Origin: Streptomyces sp. NBC_01408
GTDB taxonomy: Bacteria > Actinomycetota > Actinomycetes > Streptomycetales > Streptomycetaceae
Reading direction: 5' to 3'
Assembly: GCF_026340255.1 (NCBI RefSeq)
Contig: NZ_JAPEPJ010000001.1
Location: 3,155,001 to 3,219,000, forward strand
DNA: 64,000 nucleotides
Position numbers and translations under genes: made by a program. Below are positions 16,348 through 25,128 of the stretch, piece by piece. The first letter of the stretch is position 1. Each line of letters starts with the position of its first letter. The notes under the pieces are model-generated. The model saw only the letters and a program-made list of their open reading frames with translations, searched no databases and was not told the origin of the DNA.

Positions 16348-17202
16348 ATGCCGATCGATGCCGCCAAGGCCCTCGCCGCCACCCCCCGTCTGGGGGCCAT
16401 CGGCTGGGACCACAAGGACATCCAGCTCTACCACCTCGGCCTCGGCGCGGGCCGCCCCGCCAACGACCCCGACGAGCTGCGCTACACCCTGGAGTCCAAG
16501 CTCCACGTGCTGCCCAGCTTCGCGACGGTCGCCGGTGCGGGCATGGCCATGCTCGGCGGCCTCGCCGCCCCCGGCATCGAGGTCAACCTCGCCGCCGTCC
16601 TGCACGGCGGGCACTCCATCGAGCTGCACCGGCCCATCCCGGTCAAGGGCGAGGCCACCTCCACTTCCAGGGTCGCCGCCGTCTACGACAAGGGCAAGGC
16701 CGCGGTGATCGTGCTGCGTTCCGAGGTCGCGGACGCCGACGGGCCGCTGTGGACGAGCGACGCGCAGCTCTTCGTACGGGGCGAGGGCGGGTTCGGCGGC
16801 GAACGCGGCCCCTCCGTCACCTCCGGGCAGCCCGAGCGCGCCCCCGACCGCACCGAGGAGCGGCACATCCGGGAGGACCAGGCGCTGCTCTACCGGCTCT
16901 CCGGCGACTGGAACCCCCTGCACGCCGACCCCGAGTTCGCCAAGCTGGCCGGCTTCGACCAGCCGATCCTGCACGGCCTGTGCTCGTACGGGATGACCCT
17001 CAAGGCCGTCGTCGACACGGTCCTGGGCGGGGACGTCTCCCGGGTCCGCGCCTACCGCACGCGCTTCGCCGGGATCGTCTTCCCCGGCGAGACGCTGCGC
17101 ATCCGGATGTGGCAGGAGTCCGGCCGCGTCCTGGTGTCGGTGACCGCCGTCGAACGGGACGACGCGCCGGTCCTCGCCGACACCGTCGTCGAACACTCGT
17201 AG
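16348..17202 (+). CDS. MaoC-like enoyl-CoA hydratase
   Basis: A 284-residue double-hotdog protein. The N-terminal half is the degenerate hotdog (LHVLPSFATVAGAGMAML); the C-terminal half carries the hydratase-2 signature LSGDWNPLHADPEFAKLAGFDQPILHGLC with the catalytic Asp and His. Size and layout resemble mycobacterial MaoC-like hydratases of steroid side-chain breakdown and the hydratase-2 part of eukaryotic peroxisomal MFE-2. ATG 16348 follows CAGGGAG; the longer open frame upstream crosses the operator and is discarded. It leads an operon with the alcohol dehydrogenase and SDR. Likely reaction: hydration of a 2-enoyl-CoA. Confidence 0.87.
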   Translation: MPIDAAKALAATPRLGAIGWDHKDIQLYHLGLGAGRPANDPDELRYTLESKLHVLPSFATVAGAGMAMLGGLAAPGIEVNLAAVLHGGHSIELHRPIPVKGEATSTSRVAAVYDKGKAAVIVLRSEVADADGPLWTSDAQLFVRGEGGFGGERGPSVTSGQPERAPDRTEERHIREDQALLYRLSGDWNPLHADPEFAKLAGFDQPILHGLCSYGMTLKAVVDTVLGGDVSRVRAYRTRFAGIVFPGETLRIRMWQESGRVLVSVTAVERDDAPVLADTVVEHS

Positions 17203-17224
17203 CACCCACAGAAGGAGCCGCACC

Positions 17225-18301
17225 GTGCGCGCAGCACTGCAGAGCGAGATCGGCCAGGACAAGCTCGAGGTCGTCGACGACATGGAGGCCGTGGGCCTCG
17301 GTCCCGGCAAGGTGAAGATCCGGATCAAGGCCACCGGCCTGTGCCACTCGGACCTCTCCGCGATGAGCGGCATCCTGCCGCAGCCCGCCCCCTTCATCCC
17401 GGGCCACGAGGGCTCCGGGGTGATCGCCGACGTCGGTGACGGGGTCACCAGCCACAAGATCGGCGACCGGGTCCTCGTCTGCTGGCTGCCGCCGTGCGGC
17501 CACTGCCCCGCCTGCAGGCGCGGCCAGGGCCACCTGTGCCTGGAGAGCCTGGTCAACGCGGGCATCCCCAACTTCAAGCGCGCGGGCGGGGACATCTTCG
17601 GCTTCGCCGCCACCGGCACCTTCGCCGAGGAACTCGTCGTCGACGCCAAGTGCGCCGTACCGATCCCCGACGACGTGCCCTTCGACATCGCCGCCCTCAT
17701 CGGCTGCGGGGTCACCACCGGGCTCGGCGCGGCCATCAACACCGCCAAGGTGGAGGCCGGGTCCTCGGTCGCCGTCATCGGCTGCGGCGGCGTCGGCATA
17801 TCCGTCATCCAGGGCGCCAAGGTGCAGGGCGCGGCGCAGATCGTCGCCGTCGACCCGGTGGAGTCGCGGCGCGGGGCCGCCCTGCGGTTCGGCGCCAGCG
17901 AGGCGGTCGCCCCGGACGCCTTCGACGACGCCAAGAACCGGATCACCGGCGGCGAGGGCTTCGACTACGTCTTCGAGGTCGTCGGCAAGTCCGCGACCGC
18001 GCAGACCGCGTACAAGATGACCCGGCGCGGCGGCAGCGTGGTCATCGTCGGCGCGGGAGCGCTGGACGACAACTTCCAGATCGACATGTTCTCGCTGTTC
18101 TTCGACGAGAAGAAGATCCTGCCGTCGATGTACGGCGGCGGCGACGTGCTCCGCTCCTACGAGCGCACCATCGCACTGTGGCGGGCCGGCCGGGTGGACC
18201 TGGAGAGCCTGATCACGCACCGGGTGCAGCTCGCCGAGATCAACGACGCCCTCGACCAGATGCGTACGGGCACGGCCCTGCGCACCTGCATCGAGATCTG
18301 A
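17225..18301 (+). CDS. Zinc-dependent alcohol dehydrogenase (MDR family)
   Basis: A 358-residue class III-type MDR enzyme. Catalytic zinc ligands appear in ATGLCHSD and PGHEGSG. The structural zinc lobe has four Cys in CGHCPACRRGQGHLC. The NAD-binding turn is VIGCGGVGISV. GTG 17225 is preceded by AAGGAG with ideal spacing. It sits 22 nt after the MaoC gene and 33 nt before the SDR gene. Mycobacterial relatives occur near lipid and sterol genes, but the substrate is not predictable; oxidation of a side-chain alcohol would fit the context. Confidence 0.88.
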   Translation: MRAALQSEIGQDKLEVVDDMEAVGLGPGKVKIRIKATGLCHSDLSAMSGILPQPAPFIPGHEGSGVIADVGDGVTSHKIGDRVLVCWLPPCGHCPACRRGQGHLCLESLVNAGIPNFKRAGGDIFGFAATGTFAEELVVDAKCAVPIPDDVPFDIAALIGCGVTTGLGAAINTAKVEAGSSVAVIGCGGVGISVIQGAKVQGAAQIVAVDPVESRRGAALRFGASEAVAPDAFDDAKNRITGGEGFDYVFEVVGKSATAQTAYKMTRRGGSVVIVGAGALDDNFQIDMFSLFFDEKKILPSMYGGGDVLRSYERTIALWRAGRVDLESLITHRVQLAEINDALDQMRTGTALRTCIEI

Positions 18302-18334
18302 CCCGTTCCACCGATTCCGAGGGGAACCGTACGG

Positions 18335-19276
18335 ATGTCAATGCCACTTGAGGGGCTCTGCGCCATCGTCACGGGCGCGGGCCGCGGCCTCGGCCGGGCC
18401 GAGGCGGTCGAACTCGCCAGGCTCGGCGCGAGCGTGGTCGTCAACGACTTCGGCCAGCCCGGCCGCGACGGCTCCGGCGAGGCCTCGGCGGCCCCGGCGG
18501 AGGAGGTCGCCGCGGAGATCCGCGCGGCGGGCGGGCAGGCGGTCGCGCACCTGGGGGACGTGGCCGACTTCGAGCAGGCGCGCCAGCTGGTCGACCTGGC
18601 GGTGAGCAGCTTCGGCAAGCTCGACATCCTGGTCAACAACGCGGGCATCCTGCGGGACCGGATGGTCTTCTCGATGTCGGAGGAGGAGTGGGACTCGGTG
18701 ATCCGGGTCCACCTCAAGGGTCACTTCAACACCACCCACTTCGCGTCCGTGCACTGGCGCGAGCGGTCGAAGGCGGCGGGCGGACCGGTCTACGGCCGGA
18801 TCGTCAACACCTCCTCCGAGGCCTTCCTCGGCGGCTCGGCCGGCCAGCCGAACTACGCGGCGGCCAAGGGCGGCATCGTCGGCCTGACCACCTCGACCGC
18901 CCTCGCGCTGGCGAAGTACGGGGTGACGGCCAACGCCATCTGCCCGCGCGCCCGCACCCGGATGACGGAGGACGTCTTCGCGGGCTTCCAGGTCCCGGAG
19001 GAGGGCAAGCTGGACGCCCTCGCCCCCGAGCACGTCTCCCCGCTCGTCGGCTACCTGGCCTCGCCCGCCGCGGCCAAGGCCAACGGGCAGCTGTTCGTCG
19101 TACACGGCGGGATCGTGGTCGTGATGGAACGCCCCAAGGTGGCGGCCAAGTTCGACACCGGCAAGGAGGCCTTCTCCTTCGAGGAGCTCGACGAGGTCCT
19201 GACCCCGCACTACGACTCCCGCCCGGCGAACGAGACGTTCGCCGCGACGGAGGTCCTGGGCCTCAAGCACGACTAG
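18335..19276 (+). CDS. SDR, Hsd4A-like 3-hydroxyacyl-CoA / 17-beta-hydroxysteroid dehydrogenase
   Basis: A 313-residue classical SDR. Cofactor motif TGAGRGLGRAEA (about residues 13-24), NNAG, catalytic Ser in NTSSEAF and the YAAAK pair. The long insert after ASVVVNDFGQPGRDG and the C-terminal extension match the dehydrogenase unit of peroxisomal MFE-2 (HSD17B4) and mycobacterial Hsd4A. It would oxidise the 3-hydroxyacyl-CoA formed by the MaoC hydratase two genes upstream. GAGGGGA precedes ATG 18335; ATG 18341 is a second possible start. It ends the operon and is followed by about 70 nt of C/G-rich low-complexity DNA. Confidence 0.88.
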   Translation: MSMPLEGLCAIVTGAGRGLGRAEAVELARLGASVVVNDFGQPGRDGSGEASAAPAEEVAAEIRAAGGQAVAHLGDVADFEQARQLVDLAVSSFGKLDILVNNAGILRDRMVFSMSEEEWDSVIRVHLKGHFNTTHFASVHWRERSKAAGGPVYGRIVNTSSEAFLGGSAGQPNYAAAKGGIVGLTTSTALALAKYGVTANAICPRARTRMTEDVFAGFQVPEEGKLDALAPEHVSPLVGYLASPAAAKANGQLFVVHGGIVVVMERPKVAAKFDTGKEAFSFEELDEVLTPHYDSRPANETFAATEVLGLKHD

Positions 19277-19347
19277 GGCCGTGGCCGGTCTCCCTTGGCC
19301 CCCGGCCCGGCCACCCGGCCCCCGGCCCCGGCCCCCGGCCCCCCGGG

Positions 19348-20463
19348 TCAGCCGAGGGGGGCCTGCTGGAGGGGGACCGGGCGCCTCGCCGGCTGCGGCG
19401 GCGGGTCCAGGCGGACCGGCGGGGGAGGGGTGACCGGCAGGGTCATCCCGAGGATCCCGCAGGGCACCTCCGGGGTCGCGTACGGCAGGTGGAGCCGGCC
19501 CTCCCGGCTCCACAGGCCGGTACCGCCGAGCCAGCCCACCGGGGGGCCGAGCCGGAAGACGTGCCGGTCGGCGGGGCGCCACAGCGCGAGGCCGTGCCCG
19601 GGCAGCCGCAGCGCGACCCCGCAGGTCTCCGGCATCAGGGCCTGGCCCGGCTGCACGGCGAAGGGCACGGCCTGCGCCAGGCCCTCCCCGCGCAGGCACT
19701 CCGGGAAGCGCACCGGCAGGGAGCTGCCCAGCACCCCCCAGCCGAGCCGCGGCTGCCCGGGGGCGTCCGAGCGGATCAGCAGCAGCCCGCTGTCGGGGTC
19801 GGCGAGCAGCAGCCGGTCGTCGCTGCCCTCCGTGATCTGGAGCAGCGGGGACACCTCGGCGCCACCGGCTCCGCCGCCGCCCAGGTCCACGGCGACGGCC
19901 TTGGTGACCCCGTCCACCTCGCGGTCCAGGGCCAGCATCCGGCCCGCCCGGTCCAGCCACACCCCGCCGGAGCACCGCCCCGGGATGTCGGCCGCGCGCC
20001 GCGGCCCGGGGGAGCCGCTCCCGGCCACCTGCCAGACCGTGCTGCCCGTGTCCGACACGGCCAGGGCGAAGGCGCAGGACCCGTCCGGCGACGGCGGCAG
20101 CAGGCGGACCCGTACGCCCTCCTCCGCCTCCACCCCGCCCAGCTGGAGCTCCCCGGTGCGCGGCCCGGCCGCGGCGCCCGTCGGGTACAGCAGCGCGAAG
20201 GCGTGCCGCTCCGCCACCCGCCGGTGGATCAGCACCCGCCCGTCGGCCAGCGGCAGCACCTCGCTGTCGGCCTCCTCGGGCTGCGCGAGCGGCAGCGGGA
20301 CCGCGTACGCCTCGGGCCCGGCCAGGGTCCAGCGCTCCGCGTACAGCGCCTCGCCGTCCCCCGCGAGCCGGGCGGCGTACGACCCGTCCGCGGTGATCGT
20401 GAACGGCGCCGTGGCCGGGGCCGCGGGCGTGGCCGTCGTCGTTTCGATGGCACAGACAGTCAT
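19348..20463 (-). CDS. Beta-propeller-like protein of unknown function
   Basis: A 371-residue protein without a signal peptide. It shows repeated beta-blade patterns (YAARLAGDGEALYAERW, EVLPLADGRVLIHRRV, CSGGVWLDRAGRMLALDR, DDRLLLADPDSGLLLI, HGLALWRPADRHVFRLG), as in TolB/WD40-like propellers, and a proline-rich C terminus. Codon use is fully Streptomyces-like, so it is a real gene. No catalytic motif is recognised. It is divergent from the iron-siderophore binding protein, with 219 nt between them. Confidence 0.7.
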   Translation of the reverse strand: MTVCAIETTTATPAAPATAPFTITADGSYAARLAGDGEALYAERWTLAGPEAYAVPLPLAQPEEADSEVLPLADGRVLIHRRVAERHAFALLYPTGAAAGPRTGELQLGGVEAEEGVRVRLLPPSPDGSCAFALAVSDTGSTVWQVAGSGSPGPRRAADIPGRCSGGVWLDRAGRMLALDREVDGVTKAVAVDLGGGGAGGAEVSPLLQITEGSDDRLLLADPDSGLLLIRSDAPGQPRLGWGVLGSSLPVRFPECLRGEGLAQAVPFAVQPGQALMPETCGVALRLPGHGLALWRPADRHVFRLGPPVGWLGGTGLWSREGRLHLPYATPEVPCGILGMTLPVTPPPPVRLDPPPQPARRPVPLQQAPLG

Positions 20464-20618
20464 CTGCGCGTCACCTCCGGGTCAGGAAGCTAGTTTTCGG
20501 ACTTCCCGCGAACAACACGACCAAGACGGCTTCACACATAAGGGTGGCCGGGCGGCGATTCGCGTGTGGTGAAGGTGGCGATTGTGCTGTGCGATATCGG
20601 GGCGTTTAGGGTGGGGAA

Positions 20619-20639
20619 TTAGTTAGGTATGCCTAACCA
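20619..20639. promoter_or_regulatory. DtxR/DmdR-type iron box
   Basis: Contains TTAGGTATGCCTAAC, close to the actinobacterial iron-box consensus TTAGGTTAGGCTAACCTAA. It lies about 45 nt upstream of the siderophore-binding protein ATG. Its 14-bp core TTAGGTATGCCTAA is identical to the box upstream of heme oxygenase. Confidence 0.85.
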
Positions 20640-20682
20640 TCCCCTCGGTCATCCCCTGCCGCCCCACACCAGGAGTCGCCCC

Positions 20683-21720
20683 ATGTCCTTCCGACGCCGC
20701 GGAACAGCCGCCGTCGCACTCGCGGCCGCCGCCGCACTCGTCCTCACCGCCTGCGGCGGCAAGGACGGCGAGGCGGCCAAGGGCGACAAGGCCGGGGGCG
20801 GCGGCAAGCAGGCCGTCGCCCAGGGCGGCAAGGAGTTCGGCGACGCGGCGGCGAAGACGGCCGCCTTCGGCACCACCGCCCAGGCCGGCCAGTTCCCGCG
20901 CACCATCACCCACGCCATGGGCTCCACCGAGCTCAAGGCCGCCCCCAAGCGGGTCGTGGTGCTCGACGTCGGAGAGCTCGACAACGTCGTCTCGCTGGGC
21001 ATGCAGCCCGTCGGCTACGCGCCGTCCGAGGGCGACGAGTCCATCCCCGACTACCTGAAGAAGGATGCCGGCGAGCCCAAGTCGGTCGGCACCATCAACA
21101 ACCTCAACCTCGAAGCGGTCAACGCCCTCAAGCCCGACCTGATCCTCGGCAGCCAGCTGCGCGCCGCGGACAAGTACGACGCGCTCTCCAAGATCGCCCC
21201 GACCGTGTTCTCCATCCGCCCGGGCTTCACGTGGAAGGAGAACTTCCTGCTCAACGCCGCAGCCCTGGACAGGACCGCCGAGGCGAAGACCAAGCTGGCG
21301 GCCTACGAGGCCAAGGCGGTCAAGCTCGGCGAGGACCTCGGCGAGAAGAAGCCGACCGTCACGATGCTGCGCCACATGCCGGGCAAGACCCGTCTCTACG
21401 CCGGGGCCTCCTTCATCGGCACGATCCTGAAGGACTCCGGCATCCCGCGCCCGCAGAACCAGCAGGCCGAGGAACTGGCCGTCGAGATCAGCCCGGAGCG
21501 GATGGACGAGGCCGCCGCCGACTGGATCTTCACCGGGGTCTACGGACCCAAGGACAAGACCAAGCGCGACTCCGCCGAGGCCAACCCGCTGTGGAAGGGG
21601 CTGGAGGCCGTGCAGCAGGGCCGCGCGGTGGATGTCCCGGACGAGACCTGGTACCTGGGCCTGGGCGTGACCGCCGCGGACAAGGTCCTGGACGACCTCC
21701 GCGGCCACCTGGTCAAGTAG
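20683..21720 (+). CDS. Iron-siderophore ABC transporter substrate-binding lipoprotein
   Basis: A 345-residue class III binding protein. The signal peptide ends in lipobox LVLTAC; a charged Lys/Gly linker follows, then two lobes (KRVVVLDVGELDNVVSLGMQPVGYAP; LNLEAVNALKPDLILGSQL; TWYLGLGVTAADKVLDDL) typical of ferric-siderophore receptors. ATG 20683 has AGGAG upstream; the earlier ATG at 20629 lies inside the iron box and is rejected. No permease or ATPase is adjacent, so it must dock to a transporter encoded elsewhere. The iron box indicates derepression under iron limitation. Confidence 0.9.
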   Translation: MSFRRRGTAAVALAAAAALVLTACGGKDGEAAKGDKAGGGGKQAVAQGGKEFGDAAAKTAAFGTTAQAGQFPRTITHAMGSTELKAAPKRVVVLDVGELDNVVSLGMQPVGYAPSEGDESIPDYLKKDAGEPKSVGTINNLNLEAVNALKPDLILGSQLRAADKYDALSKIAPTVFSIRPGFTWKENFLLNAAALDRTAEAKTKLAAYEAKAVKLGEDLGEKKPTVTMLRHMPGKTRLYAGASFIGTILKDSGIPRPQNQQAEELAVEISPERMDEAAADWIFTGVYGPKDKTKRDSAEANPLWKGLEAVQQGRAVDVPDETWYLGLGVTAADKVLDDLRGHLVK

Positions 21721-21728
21721 CCGGGGGT

Positions 21729-21888
21729 AATTCCAGCCTCGGCGGCCTTCGAGGCCCGACCGGGGGCAAATCCAGCCCCGCCGGCGTTTGAGGCGCGGGG
21801 TCTGGGGCGGAGCCCCAGGAAACCCGGCTCCGCCGGGCACCGGGCTCTGCCCGGACCCGCTCCTCAAACGCCGGAGGGGCTGGTTCGG
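21729..21888. repeat. GC-rich palindromic repeats, inverted pair (copy 2)
   Basis: A degenerate copy (21729-21758), a full forward copy (21768-21819) and an inverted copy (21842-21888) follow the siderophore-binding gene. The inverted pair could fold into one long hairpin and may act as terminator for that gene. Confidence 0.85.
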
Positions 21889-22033
21889 CTCCGGCGGGGC
21901 CGGGGGATGGCGCCCGCAGGGCGGGGGATGGCTCCGGCGGGGCGGGATGGGGCCGCCCGGCGGCGGTACCGCGGCCCGCGGAAGCGACACCGCGCCTGGT
22001 GGGGAAGGTCGCCACGGACGGTAGCCTTGGCCC

Positions 22034-22891
22034 GTGCCCCGTCTCTCTGAAGTCATCGCCGCGCTGGACGCTCTCTGGCCCCCCTCGCGGGCCGAGCAGT
22101 GGGATGCCGTCGGGACCGTCTGCGGTGACCCCGACGCCGAGGTCTCCCGGGTCCTGTTCGCCGTGGACCCCGTCCAGGAGATCGCCGAAGAGGCGCTGAA
22201 ACTGGGCGCCGACCTGATCGTCACCCACCACCCCCTGTACCTGCGCGGCACCACCACCGTGGAGGCCGGCACCTTCAAGGGCCGCGTCGTGCACACGCTG
22301 ATCAAGAACGACATCGCGCTGCACGTCGCCCACACCAACGCCGACAGCGCCGACCCCGGAGTCTCCGACGCCCTCGCCGGCGCCCTGGACCTGCGGGTCA
22401 CCGGCCCGCTGGTGCCCGACGCCACCGACCCCGCAGGCCGCCGTGGCCTGGGCCGGATCTGCGAGCTGGACCGCCCCGAGACCCTGCGGGAGTTCGCCGC
22501 CCGGTGCGCCGCCTGGCTGCCGCCGACCGCGCAGGGCATCCGTGTGGCCGGCGACCCGGACGCGCTGATCCAGCGCGTCGCGGTCAGCGGCGGTTCCGGC
22601 GACAGCCTCTTCGAGCAGGTCCGCGCCGCGGGCGTGGACGCCTTCGTGACGGCGGACCTGCGCCACCACCCGGTGTCCGAGGCCCGCGAGCAGAGCCCGC
22701 TCGCCCTCGTCGACGCCGCCCACTGGGCCACCGAGTGGCCCTGGTGCGAGCAGGCGGCCGCACAGCTCGACGCGATCTCCGAGCGCCACGGCTGGGGCCT
22801 GCGTACCCACGTCTCGCGCACGGTCACCGACCCGTGGACGGTGCACGCGCCGTCCGTGACTTCCCCTTCTATCCCTGGAGCCCCCAACTGA
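22034..22891 (+). CDS. Nif3-like dinuclear metal centre protein
   Basis: A 285-residue NIF3/DUF34 protein. Metal-binding motifs are visible: DLIVTHHPLYLR (two His), LHVAHTNADSA (His, Asp) and the C-terminal DLRHHPVSEAREQSPLALVDAAHWATEW (His and Glu). GTG 22034 is the first start after the promoter region. The family is nearly universal and its biochemical role is unsettled. The stop codon overlaps the start of the zinc-ribbon gene, and Nif3, zinc ribbon and RNase H-phosphatase form a coupled three-gene operon. Confidence 0.9.
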   Translation: MPRLSEVIAALDALWPPSRAEQWDAVGTVCGDPDAEVSRVLFAVDPVQEIAEEALKLGADLIVTHHPLYLRGTTTVEAGTFKGRVVHTLIKNDIALHVAHTNADSADPGVSDALAGALDLRVTGPLVPDATDPAGRRGLGRICELDRPETLREFAARCAAWLPPTAQGIRVAGDPDALIQRVAVSGGSGDSLFEQVRAAGVDAFVTADLRHHPVSEAREQSPLALVDAAHWATEWPWCEQAAAQLDAISERHGWGLRTHVSRTVTDPWTVHAPSVTSPSIPGAPN

Positions 22892-23631
22892 ACGCCGAGC
22901 CCGCCGACCAGATCCGACTTCTCGACGTCCAGGCCCTGGACGTGCGGCTGTCTCAGCTCGCCCACAAGCGCAAGTCGCTGCCCGAGCACGCCGAGGTCGA
23001 CTCGCTGACCAAGGACCTCACCCAGCAGCGCGACCTGCTCGTCGCCGCCCAGACGCAGGCCAGCGACGCCGCCCGCGAGCAGACCAAGGCGGAGCAGGAC
23101 GTGGACCAGGTCCGCCAGCGCGCGGCCCGCGACCAGCAGCGGCTCGACTCCGGCGTGGGCGTCTCGGCCCGGGACCTGGCGAACCTGCAGAGCGAGGTCG
23201 TCTCCCTCGCGAAGCGGCAGAGCGACCTGGAGGACGTGGTCCTGGAGGTCATGGAGCGCCTGGAGGCCGCGACCGAGCGCGTCACCGGCCTCACCGGGCG
23301 GGTCTCCGACCTGGAGACCGAGCTGACGGACGCCACCGCGCGCCGCGACGCCGCCACCGGCGAGATCGACGCCGAAGCCGCCAAGATCGCCAAGGACCGC
23401 GAGGTCATCGTCGGGTCCATGCCCGTCGACCTGATGGCGCTGTACGAGAAGATCCGCGTCAAGCAGGGCGGGGTCGGCGCCGCGCGCCTCTACCAGCGCC
23501 GCTGCGAGGGCTGCCGCCTGGAGCTCGACATGGCCGAGGTCAACGAGATCAAGGCCGCCGCGCGCGACCAGGTCGTACGTCACGAGAACTGCGGCCGCAT
23601 CCTGGTCCGTACGGCCGACTCGGGCATCTGA
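22888..23631 (+). CDS. Coiled-coil protein with C4 zinc ribbon
   Basis: A 247-residue protein: a long antiparallel coiled coil (about 20-180, many Ala/Glu/Arg/Gln heptads) and a C-terminal zinc ribbon with CEGCRLE and a later NCGRIL Cys. Homologues resemble flagellar/secretion-type coiled coils and sit next to nif3 in many actinobacteria. No ATG or GTG is placed where homology begins (NAEPADQIRLLDVQALDVRL). CTG 22888 overlaps the Nif3 stop as CTGA with GGAG upstream, so it is proposed as start; in-frame GTG 22834 would add 18 unlikely residues. Confidence 0.85.
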   Translation: MNAEPADQIRLLDVQALDVRLSQLAHKRKSLPEHAEVDSLTKDLTQQRDLLVAAQTQASDAAREQTKAEQDVDQVRQRAARDQQRLDSGVGVSARDLANLQSEVVSLAKRQSDLEDVVLEVMERLEAATERVTGLTGRVSDLETELTDATARRDAATGEIDAEAAKIAKDREVIVGSMPVDLMALYEKIRVKQGGVGAARLYQRRCEGCRLELDMAEVNEIKAAARDQVVRHENCGRILVRTADSGI

Positions 23632-25109
23632 TGCAGAGGCCCGTCCGGTTCGTCGTAGAGGCGGACGGCGGATCCCGGGGCAACCCGGGTCCCGCCGGCT
23701 ACGGAGCGGTGGTCCTCGACCCCGCCACGGGGGAGACGCTGGCCGAGCGCGCGGAGTACATCGGCGTCGCGACGAACAACGTCGCCGAGTACAAGGGTCT
23801 GATCGCCGGGCTCGAAGCGGCGCGCGCGCTGGCACCGGACGCCGCGGTCCTGGTCCGCATGGACTCCAAGCTGGTCGTCGAGCAGATGTCTGGCCGCTGG
23901 AAGATCAAGCACCCGGACATGAAGCCCCTGGCGGCGGAGGCGGCGCGGATCCTGCCGCGCGCGCAGGTCACGTACGAGTGGATCCCGCGCGAGCAGAACA
24001 AGCACGCGGACCGGCTCGCCAACGAGGCGATGGACGCGGGCAAGCGCGGAAAGCCGTGGGAGCCCTCGGACTCCTCTGCCGTCTTCGACCGCGGCGCCGC
24101 CCGAGCGGTGGCGACCCCGCCGGCCGGCCCTCCGGGGGACGCGGCCGCGGGCGCGGCGGCGGTCCGGGCGGCCCTCGCCTCCGGCGCGGCCGCACGGGCC
24201 GGTTCCCCGACGGCCTCGGTCGTCGCCGACACGCTCTTCACGGAGTCCCTGCCGGGCCGCTCCGCGGGGGAAGACGGTCCGGCGGGCACCCCCGTGATCG
24301 AGCCCTGCCTCGACTCCGACACGCCGGCGACCCCGGCGGCCGAAGCCCCCGCCACGGGCCCGGCGACCGGCGCGGCCACGGCCGGCGCGGGCGCGGCCAC
24401 CGGCACCACCACCGGTTCGGCCACCGCCACCGCCACCGGTACGGCGACGGCGACGGCCGGCAGCCCCGGCTGGGGACCCGACATGGGGACCCCCGCCACC
24501 TTCGTGCTGCTGCGCCACGGGGAGACCGCCCTCACCCCGCAGAAGCGCTTCTCCGGCAGCGGCGGCAGCGACCCCGAACTGTCCGCGGCCGGCCGGCGGC
24601 AGGCCGCCGCCGTGGCCGAGGCACTGGCCGCGCGGGGCACCGTGCAGACGGTCATCAGCTCCCCGCTGCGCCGCTGCCGCGAGACCGCCCAGGCCGTCGC
24701 CGACCGCCTCGGGCTCCGGGTGACCGTCGAGGAAGGCCTGCGCGAGGTCGACTTCGGGGCCTGGGAGGGCCTGACCTTCGCCGAGGTGAGGGAGCGGTTC
24801 CCCGACGACCTCCAGGCCTGGCTGGACTCCCCGCGGGCGGCCCCCACGGGCGGCGGCGAGAGCTTCACGGCCGCCACCCGCCGCATCTCGGCGACCCGCG
24901 ACCGGCTGCTGGCCGCCCACGCGGGCCGCACGGTCCTGCTCGTCACCCACGTGACCCCGGTCAAGATCCTGGTCCGCCTCGCCCTCGGCGCCCCGCCGGA
25001 GGCGCTGTTCCGCATGGAACTCTCCGCGGCCTCCCTGTCGGCGGTGGCCTACTACGCGGACGGCAACGCCTCGGTGCGCCTGCTGAACGACACCTCCCAC
25101 CTGCGGTAG
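23631..25109 (+). CDS. Bifunctional RNase H / acid phosphatase
   Basis: A 492-residue fusion like mycobacterial Rv2228c. Residues 1-140 are RNase HI-like with acidic residues in VEADGGSRGNPGPAGYG, NNVAEYKGLIAGLEAA, VRMDSKLVVEQM and HADRLANEAMDA, cutting RNA in RNA:DNA hybrids. An Ala/Thr/Pro/Gly-rich linker covers about 150-285 with alternating Ala-Thr stretches. The C-terminal part is a histidine phosphatase (VLLRHGETALTPQKRFSG, SPLRRCRETAQAV, VEEGLREVDFGAWEG, LLVTHVTPVKIL), in relatives able to act on alpha-ribazole phosphate. ATG 23631 overlaps the previous TGA. Confidence 0.93.
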   Translation: MQRPVRFVVEADGGSRGNPGPAGYGAVVLDPATGETLAERAEYIGVATNNVAEYKGLIAGLEAARALAPDAAVLVRMDSKLVVEQMSGRWKIKHPDMKPLAAEAARILPRAQVTYEWIPREQNKHADRLANEAMDAGKRGKPWEPSDSSAVFDRGAARAVATPPAGPPGDAAAGAAAVRAALASGAAARAGSPTASVVADTLFTESLPGRSAGEDGPAGTPVIEPCLDSDTPATPAAEAPATGPATGAATAGAGAATGTTTGSATATATGTATATAGSPGWGPDMGTPATFVLLRHGETALTPQKRFSGSGGSDPELSAAGRRQAAAVAEALAARGTVQTVISSPLRRCRETAQAVADRLGLRVTVEEGLREVDFGAWEGLTFAEVRERFPDDLQAWLDSPRAAPTGGGESFTAATRRISATRDRLLAAHAGRTVLLVTHVTPVKILVRLALGAPPEALFRMELSAASLSAVAYYADGNASVRLLNDTSHLR

Positions 25110-25128
25110 CGGTCGGTCGGCAGCAGGG

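Noticed and set aside
20623..23835. A 1070-codon open frame on the minus strand
   Set aside because: It lies opposite the siderophore receptor, Nif3 and zinc-ribbon genes, crosses the repeats, and has no homology; a high-GC artefact.
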